A stretch of 11,122 bases of DNA from Clostridia bacterium (GTDB lineage Bacteria; Bacillota; Clostridia; Christensenellales; Aristaeellaceae): assembly GCA_009776385.1 (NCBI GenBank), contig WRFT01000038.1, positions 1 to 11,122 of the forward strand, written 5' to 3'. A program made the position numbers and the translations under genes. The notes beneath the pieces were generated by a model. The model ran no database searches and was not told where the DNA came from. It worked only from the letters and a program-made list of their open reading frames with translations. Below, in pieces: positions 6,323 to 11,122 of this stretch. Position 1 is the first letter of the stretch; each line of letters opens with the position of its first letter.

Positions 6323-7462
6323 ATGGAGTATAGGCGGTTGGGAAGAACCGGGCAGAAGGTAAGCGCTATCGGACTGGGCTGCGAACACTTGGACGGCAAG
6401 CCCTTTGCGCAGGTGGAAGAGACCATTCGCGCGGCATTGGAAGGCGGCGTGAACATCATGGATGTGTTCATGCCCGGAACGGAAGTGCGTGAAAACATTC
6501 AAAAGGCGCTTGGAAAACAACGCGGCCATGTACAAATTCAAGGGCATATCGGCTCGACCAATATCCATCAACAATACGATATCAGCCGTGACCCCGCCGT
6601 CATCCGGCGCGCTTTTGAAGAATTGCTGCGCCTATTCGGGTATATCGACTACGGAATGCTTTTTTTTATTGACACCCCCAAGGATTACGCGGACGTGTTT
6701 GAAACGGATTTTATTAACTATGCCCGGCAATTGAAAGATAAGGGCGATATACGGTACATCGGTTTCAGCTCGCATAACCCCGAAACGGCCATGCGCGTCA
6801 TCGAGACGGGCCTGGTTGATATGATGATGTTCAGCGTCAATCCCGCTTTTGATATGCTTCCTTCCGCCGCGTATGTTTTTGACCATATTGAAACGGGGTT
6901 CGGCGCGGACCTGTTTCGCGGCATGGATCCCACGCGCGCGCTGCTTTATAAACTATGCGCCAAGAATGATATCGGCATGACGGCGATGAAGACGCTGGGC
7001 GCCGGTAAACTGCTGTCGCGTGAGCACACGCCCTATGCCGAACCGTTGACGGCGGCGCAATGCGTCCATTACGCGCTGTCCAGGCCGGCGGTGGCCAGCG
7101 TGCTGCCGGGCTGCCAAACGGCAGACGAAATGCGAGATATGCTCACGTATTTTAGCCTCTCCGACAAGGAAAAAGATTTTTCCCGCGTCATCAGCGGCGT
7201 CCGTAACGATTTTATGGGTCAATGCGTCTACTGCGGGCATTGCGGGCCATGCCCCGAAAACATCGACATCGCCGCCGTCAACCGTTATCTGGATATCGCG
7301 CTGCTCAATGAGCAGCGCATCCCGCCATCCATTCGCGCGCATTATCATCACCTTCAAGCCCGGGGGAAAGACTGCACCCAATGCGGGCAATGCGAAACGC
7401 GCTGCCCCTTTGATGTGCCTGTCATCGAAAAAATGCAGCAGGCGGAGTGTCTCATCCTATAA
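6323..7462 (+). CDS. Aldo/keto reductase-like protein with C-terminal 2[4Fe-4S] ferredoxin domain
   Basis: The 379-residue protein has an aldo/keto reductase barrel (residues 1 to about 285), starting MEYRRLGRTGQKVSAIGLGC, followed by a bacterial ferredoxin-like tail. The tail holds two cysteine sets, C301-C304-C307-C310-Pro and C351-C354-C357-C361-Pro, enough for two [4Fe-4S] clusters. Such fusions are common in anaerobes and are predicted oxidoreductases of unknown substrate. The usual catalytic tetrad is largely missing: Asp47 remains (NIMDVFMPG), but the Tyr position is Gly52, the Lys position appears to be His75 and the His position in YIDLLLLHxPD is Phe114. The barrel may therefore use other chemistry or serve electron transfer. 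The ATG at 6323 has GAGGGGAG about nine bases upstream; the earlier ATG at 6296 lacks a good site. It lies 46 bases after the binding-protein gene without a visible terminator, so co-transcription is possible. Confidence 0.9.
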   Translation: MEYRRLGRTGQKVSAIGLGCEHLDGKPFAQVEETIRAALEGGVNIMDVFMPGTEVRENIQKALGKQRGHVQIQGHIGSTNIHQQYDISRDPAVIRRAFEELLRLFGYIDYGMLFFIDTPKDYADVFETDFINYARQLKDKGDIRYIGFSSHNPETAMRVIETGLVDMMMFSVNPAFDMLPSAAYVFDHIETGFGADLFRGMDPTRALLYKLCAKNDIGMTAMKTLGAGKLLSREHTPYAEPLTAAQCVHYALSRPAVASVLPGCQTADEMRDMLTYFSLSDKEKDFSRVISGVRNDFMGQCVYCGHCGPCPENIDIAAVNRYLDIALLNEQRIPPSIRAHYHHLQARGKDCTQCGQCETRCPFDVPVIEKMQQAECLIL

Positions 7463-7472
7463 AACGGGGAAG

Positions 7473-7496
7473 GTATTCATTTAAATACAAGAATAC
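7473..7496 (-). terminator. Weak possible terminator between convergent genes
   Basis: The 45-base gap between the two convergent genes contains the inverted repeat GTATTC...GAATAC with a 12-base AT-rich loop. On the minus strand it is followed by CTTCCCCGTTTT. The stem is short and AT-rich and the T-run is poor, so this is only a weak candidate; no better hairpin is seen in the gap for either strand. Confidence 0.25.
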
Positions 7497-7507
7497 GGCG
7501 GATGCGC

Positions 7508-8896
7508 CTATGATTCTGCTGTGTCCCGGGCCATCCCGTCCGGCAAGGGATATGCCGCCAGGTATTTATGAAGGAGGCCGCATTCTCTGAGCATCTTGGT
7601 TAACGTATAACGGACGCGGTAGTCCGCCGCGCAGTGCAGAGACAGGTTGCGCATTTCGTCATCAACACCTAAATCTTGGCAGGTCAGCGGAGCGCCGAGC
7701 GTCTGCAAGGCTTGCCTTAAGCGGTTTTCGTCCGGCATTTTATGAAAGACCGCGCGAATTGGCTCAATTTGTTCCTTTACCCTTTGAATACGGGCGCGAT
7801 GCATTGTTTCTGATATAAAGATTTGCGGATTCACTTTCATTAAAGCGTTTGCCGCCGTTTCACCGTATGCCGCAAGAACAAAGGCATGTGTCTCTTCCCG
7901 CGAAAGACGCGCGGCTATGGCTGGGTCTTCCCGTATGGCGGAAACATCCTCCAGCACAAACTGATGGTAGAGCGGCACAAGCAACAGTGCCGCCACCCCC
8001 ACCGACGCGCCGTGCGGCGGCGCGGTTTGGCCACGGTACAGCTTCATCATTTCCCAGTAATGCGCCATGTTATGCTCCATGGACGCCACGCAGCGCGTGC
8101 TGCCGATGATGGAGATGGTCAAGCCCGTCATTAACAGCGCTTCTGTCAGCACGCGGATACCTGCCGGGGTGCGCGCGCTGATAGCTTCCGCGTGCGTTAA
8201 TACCTTGTCGGCCGCGGCCAGGCACATTTGGGCGCAGGTATGGCAAAACACCTCGTCATTAACAATATGCCCCAGCATATAGTCCGCGTAAGCGATATAC
8301 TTGCCCAGCACATCGCCCGCGCCGGAGGCTATCATATGCAAAGGCGCCTGACAGAGTACCGCCAAATCACATACAATCAACTGAGGGCTGACGGCGTTGA
8401 TGTGCGCCTTTACCCCATGGTACAGGAGGGGCGCGATGGCCGACGTATACCCGTCCATGGAGGGCGCGGTCGCGACCGCGCAAAAGGGAAGCCCGCAGCG
8501 CGCGGCGATAAAACGTACCAAATCCGTCAATACGCCGGAGCCTACGGATACAAAAAAATCCGGCTTTTCGGCAAAGGACATTAAAATATCACCGCAAGCC
8601 GCCTCGTCCGGCTCTACCTTCTGCTCCCTTTCAAGCACACAGGCCTCCACGGTGTATCCGGCTTCCCGTAAGTGGGCGGTTACCTGCTGCCCGTATAAGG
8701 GCCAAAGCACATTGTCCGTCACCAGAACACAACGCTTGCCGGGCAGATGGCGGGAAAGCAGGCGCGCAAGGGCATTAAGCAGCCCGTCTCCCACGTAAAC
8801 CGCTTGCTCCGGATGGGCATGCCGCATGGGGCAGTCACAATCGAGCCCGGAAAAATAAAGCCTTTGCTCCGCGTCATAATGGATGGATGCGGCTAT
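7508..8896 (-). CDS. sn-glycerol-1-phosphate dehydrogenase, AraM/EgsA family, apparent ATA start
   Basis: Enzymes of this family reduce dihydroxyacetone phosphate to sn-glycerol-1-phosphate with NAD(P)H and a Zn or Ni ion; the product is the archaeal lipid enantiomer and in Bacillus feeds heptaprenylglyceryl phosphate. Counting from ATA 8896 the protein has 462 residues. It shows the cofactor-binding segment SVGSGVLTDLVRF, then ATAPSMDGYTS, and metal ligands Asp195 (SGAGDVLGK), His275 or His279 (MEHNMAHYWEM) and His295 (PPHGASVG). The first ATG is at 8827, without a ribosome binding site, and starting there would drop 23 codons that include GLDCDC, resembling the CxC...H segment near the N-terminus of clostridial homologues. 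AAGGAGG lies seven bases before the ATA, and an in-frame TAA at 8911-8909 bars earlier starts. It follows sigH by 24 bases. Family is firm, start is not. Confidence 0.9.
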   Translation of the reverse strand: MAASIHYDAEQRLYFSGLDCDCPMRHAHPEQAVYVGDGLLNALARLLSRHLPGKRCVLVTDNVLWPLYGQQVTAHLREAGYTVEACVLEREQKVEPDEAACGDILMSFAEKPDFFVSVGSGVLTDLVRFIAARCGLPFCAVATAPSMDGYTSAIAPLLYHGVKAHINAVSPQLIVCDLAVLCQAPLHMIASGAGDVLGKYIAYADYMLGHIVNDEVFCHTCAQMCLAAADKVLTHAEAISARTPAGIRVLTEALLMTGLTISIIGSTRCVASMEHNMAHYWEMMKLYRGQTAPPHGASVGVAALLLVPLYHQFVLEDVSAIREDPAIAARLSREETHAFVLAAYGETAANALMKVNPQIFISETMHRARIQRVKEQIEPIRAVFHKMPDENRLRQALQTLGAPLTCQDLGVDDEMRNLSLHCAADYRVRYTLTKMLRECGLLHKYLAAYPLPDGMARDTAES

Positions 8897-8903
8897 ATAA
8901 ACC

Positions 8904-8910
8904 CCTCCTT
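8904..8910 (-). promoter_or_regulatory. Ribosome binding site pointing to an ATA start codon
   Basis: On the minus strand this reads AAGGAGG, a full match, with seven bases (GGTTTAT) before ATA at 8896-8894. No ATG, GTG or TTG in the dehydrogenase frame occurs between the in-frame stop at 8911-8909 and the ATG at 8827. Confidence 0.75.
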
Positions 8911-8920
8911 ACGGTATCGT

Positions 8921-9610
8921 TTACTCCAGATTGTCATCGCGAATCCTCTCTAATTTACGCTTGACACGCTGCAGTGCGTTATCAATGGATTTAACATGCC
9001 TGCCCAGCGCGGCGGCAATTTCCTGATAGGACTTTCCGGATAAATACGCCGCCAGCACTTCCTGTTCCAAAGGGGAAAGCGCCTCGTCTATCTTTTCGCG
9101 AACGGCGGACAAATCTTCCCGGTTAATCATTAAATCCTCCGGGTTGGTCACCCTGTTGCCCACAATGATATCCAAAAGCGTCCGCTCGGATTCCTCATCG
9201 TACAAGGGCTTGTTTAAAGAAACATAACTGTTTAAGGGAATATGCTTCTGCCGCGTGGCGGTTTTAATGGCGGTAATAATTTGACGGGTGACGCACAGTT
9301 CCGCGAAGGCGCGGAACGCGCTTAACTTGTCCGGGTTATAATCACGTACGGCTTTATACAGGCCAATCATGCCCTCCTGTACGATATCCTCATGATCTGC
9401 TCCGATTAAAAAATAGCTTCTGGCCTTGGTTCGAACGAAGTTTTTATGCTTATTCAGCAGGTACTCCATCGCCAGGCCGTCTCCCTCCTTGGCCTGCACG
9501 ACGACCTCCTCGTCGGGAAGCCCGTCAAAGCCGCAGCACAACAACTCACGGTCGGTGTCCGCGCCGCCTTCCGTTTCGTCCTGCGCCGGGTCATCATACA
9601 TACACATCAT
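8921..9610 (-). CDS. sigH: RNA polymerase sigma factor SigH (sigma-30)
   Basis: SigH directs RNA polymerase to transition-state, competence and early sporulation genes in Bacillota. The 229-residue product matches the family closely: region 2 at about residues 47-116, with NFVRTKARSYFLIGADHEDI, VQEGMIGLYKAVRDYNPDKL and AELCVTRQIITAIKTATRQK, then HIPLNSYVSLNKPLYDEES, and region 4 at about 172-224 with the helix-turn-helix SYQEIAAALGRHVKSIDNAL. The N-terminus is about 10-15 residues longer than in Bacillus subtilis and acidic. The ATG at 9610 follows AGGA about seven bases upstream; the ATG codons at 9607 and 9601 are in frame and could also be used. The gene starts 20 bases after yacP, as in the conserved rlmB-yacP-sigH order. 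In B. subtilis rpmG-secE-nusG follow; here a glycerol-1-phosphate dehydrogenase does. Confidence 0.96.
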   Translation of the reverse strand: MMCMYDDPAQDETEGGADTDRELLCCGFDGLPDEEVVVQAKEGDGLAMEYLLNKHKNFVRTKARSYFLIGADHEDIVQEGMIGLYKAVRDYNPDKLSAFRAFAELCVTRQIITAIKTATRQKHIPLNSYVSLNKPLYDEESERTLLDIIVGNRVTNPEDLMINREDLSAVREKIDEALSPLEQEVLAAYLSGKSYQEIAAALGRHVKSIDNALQRVKRKLERIRDDNLE

Positions 9611-9630
9611 CTCGCATCCTGTCCGGGAAA

Positions 9631-10140
9631 TTAACCGCCGCGCCTCAGCCGCTCCAGAATATCACGCTGCTGCGCCGTCAGCCTGGAAGCGATGGGGTTT
9701 TTCTTTGCCATGCCTGCCTGTACATAGCGGCGCGACTCGCCCTGACGTATTTCCTTGAGAGAACGAAGCAGCTCCCCGGCCGTCACGCGGGTCGCGCCTT
9801 TTGCCAGGCTTTGGGACTGCTCCAGCGCGTCATTGGTCGCCACGCGAACCTGCCGGTACTTGGGGCACAAATACACCTGGCGTTCGATATAGCTGTCCGC
9901 TGTTTCGCCCTGCCTGGTGTATACGACGGAAGCGCCCGGATGCCCGTCCACATGGCGGGTTCTGCGTTCGGATTTGTGTCCGTCGAACACCAGTACCACT
10001 TCTTCGCCCGAGTACCCCGCGTAATCTTGTAAAAGATGAAAGAGCCGGTCCCGGCTTTCATCCAACGCGTATCCTTTTTCCCTTGCCTCCGGCCACGCGC
10101 CGATTACATTGTATCCGTCTACCAGCAGCAGCGGCTTCAT
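9631..10140 (-). CDS. yacP: YacP/Rae1-type NYN-domain endoribonuclease
   Basis: The 169-residue protein is a PIN-like NYN-domain nuclease of the YacP family, which in Bacillus subtilis (Rae1) enters the ribosomal A site and cleaves mRNA during translation. The expected acidic residues are present: Asp8 in LLLVDGYNVIG, Asp53 in LVFDGHKSERRT, Asp82 in GETADSYIERQV and Asp104 in VATNDALEQ. The basic C-terminal part (AGMAKKNPIASRLTAQQRD) fits RNA or ribosome binding. Length is the usual one for the family. Its ATG overlaps the rlmB stop (ATGA), so translational coupling is likely, and sigH follows after 20 bases. Family assignment is firm; A-site cleavage is carried over from the Bacillus protein. 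Confidence 0.93.
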   Translation of the reverse strand: MKPLLLVDGYNVIGAWPEAREKGYALDESRDRLFHLLQDYAGYSGEEVVLVFDGHKSERRTRHVDGHPGASVVYTRQGETADSYIERQVYLCPKYRQVRVATNDALEQSQSLAKGATRVTAGELLRSLKEIRQGESRRYVQAGMAKKNPIASRLTAQQRDILERLRRGG

Positions 10141-11122
10141 GTGCCGCGTGAGGCAAGGACGCGGTACATCAACACGCCCGCCGCCACCGACGCGTTCAAG
10201 GAGGCAACGCGCCCCTTCAACGGCAGGGCGATGTGCTTATCACAGTATTCCAGTACCAGGCGGCTGATGCCGTCGCCTTCCGCGCCGATAACCAAGGCAA
10301 CGCCGCCCTTAAAATCCACGGAGGCGTAATCCTCGCCGCGCGCGTCGGCGGCATAGAACCATATGCCCTCGCGCCGCAAATCTTGTATAAGGCGGGATAA
10401 GTTTGTCACACGCGCCACCGGAAGATGCTCCACCGCGCCCGCGGACGCGCGAACCGCGGCGGGCGTCAGCCCCGCGCTTCGCCGCACGGGAACGATGACC
10501 CCATGCGCCCCCGAACATTCCGCGGTACGGATGATGGCGCCCAAATTATGCGGATCGGTTACCCCATCTAAAATGATTAAAAAGGGCTCCTCTCCCCGCT
10601 CACGCGCCAGCGCAAGCATATCCTTTACATCGGCGTAATGATAGGCGGAAGCAAACGCCACCATGCCTTGATGGTTGCGAGTCAATTCATCCAGACGCTC
10701 GCGTTCCACCACCTGTACCGGAATGCGTTTCTCCTTGGCCTCCATGACGATGGCTCTGGCCGTACCCGACAGTTCGCCTTTGACTACGAGCAGTTTTTCG
10801 ATATCGCGCCCGCTCTTGATGGCTTCCCGTATGGGATTACGGCCGGACAGGAGGTTTTCGCGCGTATCTTCTTGGATGGCCGTGTCTTTTAATGCAGGCG
10901 GCGCCGGTATCGGGCGGCTCTGCGGCCGGTGCTCATTTTTTTGGTATTCCGGCCGGCCGGGCACCCGCGCTTCGGAGGGATTTTCGGCCTCACTCCGCCG
11001 CTGAGGCGGCCTCGAAACGGGTACGCGGTTATCCGGCGGGCCGGGGACACGCATGTCCCGCGCGGGAGGCGCGGTAAACGGGGGCGAAGTGCCGCGGCCG
11101 CCTCGGGTCTGGCCGGGAGAAA
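10137..11122 (-). CDS. rlmB: 23S rRNA (guanosine-2'-O)-methyltransferase RlmB, start uncertain or outside window
   Basis: This SpoU/TrmH-family enzyme methylates a 2'-hydroxyl in 23S rRNA using S-adenosylmethionine. Counting from the first in-window ATG (11054), the substrate-binding domain begins near residue 67 (NLLSGRNPIREAI). The three SpoU motifs of the knotted catalytic domain are present: motif 1 DGVTDPHNLGAIIRTAE with Asn170 and Arg176, motif 2 ALVIGAEGDGISRLV, and motif 3 LPLKGRVASLNASVAAGV. The first 60 or so residues are rich in Pro, Arg and Glu and look disordered. The frame stays open from 11054 to the right edge with similar composition (SPGQTRGGRGTSPPFTAPPA), and ATG 11054 has no clear ribosome binding site, so the true start may lie beyond the window. 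It heads the rlmB-yacP-sigH order. Low similarity in the extension means the family name rests on the C-terminal 240 residues. Confidence 0.93.
   Translation of the reverse strand, partial: SPGQTRGGRGTSPPFTAPPARDMRVPGPPDNRVPVSRPPQRRSEAENPSEARVPGRPEYQKNEHRPQSRPIPAPPALKDTAIQEDTRENLLSGRNPIREAIKSGRDIEKLLVVKGELSGTARAIVMEAKEKRIPVQVVERERLDELTRNHQGMVAFASAYHYADVKDMLALARERGEEPFLIILDGVTDPHNLGAIIRTAECSGAHGVIVPVRRSAGLTPAAVRASAGAVEHLPVARVTNLSRLIQDLRREGIWFYAADARGEDYASVDFKGGVALVIGAEGDGISRLVLEYCDKHIALPLKGRVASLNASVAAGVLMYRVLASRGT

Noticed and set aside
5614..6498. A 294-codon open frame on the minus strand
   Set aside because: It lies wholly antisense to the solute-binding protein gene and the start of the reductase gene, resembles no family, and is explained by high GC content reducing stops in shadow frames.
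1..11122. Search by eye for tRNA, rRNA, CRISPR repeats, transposases, attachment sites and defence genes
   Set aside because: None was seen; nearly every base belongs to a recognised gene and the few gaps are short.

Overview
The window reads as a chromosomal segment from a fairly GC-rich, spore-forming-type member of the Bacillota (Clostridia-like). The strongest evidence is the minus-strand run rlmB-yacP-sigH, the same gene order as in Bacillus and clostridia, with a SigH that keeps the family's characteristic region 2 and region 4 sequences. Strong AAGGAGG-type ribosome binding sites and a polA without a usable proofreading site fit that assignment. Genus cannot be decided. No tRNA, rRNA, CRISPR array, insertion sequence or phage gene was seen; coding density is very high.

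Layout. (1) Positions 1-458, minus: the first 152 codons of an aconitase, cut by the window edge. (2) 459-616: a divergent intergenic region with a good sigma-A type promoter for aconitase whose -10 box lies inside a perfect 17-bp inverted repeat (479-495), plus a weaker rightward -10 box. (3) 617-6276, plus: a tightly packed unit of a small two-helix membrane protein, DNA polymerase I (TTG start at 894), dephospho-CoA kinase, a membrane-anchored lytic transglycosylase and a family 5 extracellular solute-binding protein that overlaps the transglycosylase by 68 bases. (4) 6323-7462, plus: an aldo/keto reductase-like protein with a C-terminal two-cluster ferredoxin domain, 46 bases after the solute-binding protein. 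(5) 7508-11122, minus, converging on (4): rlmB (running to or off the right edge), yacP/rae1, sigH and an AraM/EgsA-type sn-glycerol-1-phosphate dehydrogenase, with gaps of -4, 20 and 24 bases, so probably one transcript.

How the genes may work together. The plus-strand unit mixes replication/repair (PolA), coenzyme A synthesis (CoaE) and envelope functions (transglycosylase, binding protein). The minus-strand unit combines translation-linked functions (23S rRNA methylation, ribosome-associated nuclease) with the transition-state/sporulation sigma factor, and ends in an enzyme making the archaeal-type glycerol phosphate enantiomer.

Most worth a second look: the glycerol-1-phosphate dehydrogenase has no ATG, GTG or TTG at its ribosome binding site, and an ATA codon sits at ideal spacing; the aldo/keto reductase has lost three of the four usual catalytic residues; and the palindromic operator at the aconitase promoter. 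I did not find a convincing wholly new multi-gene system: most genes belong to known families.
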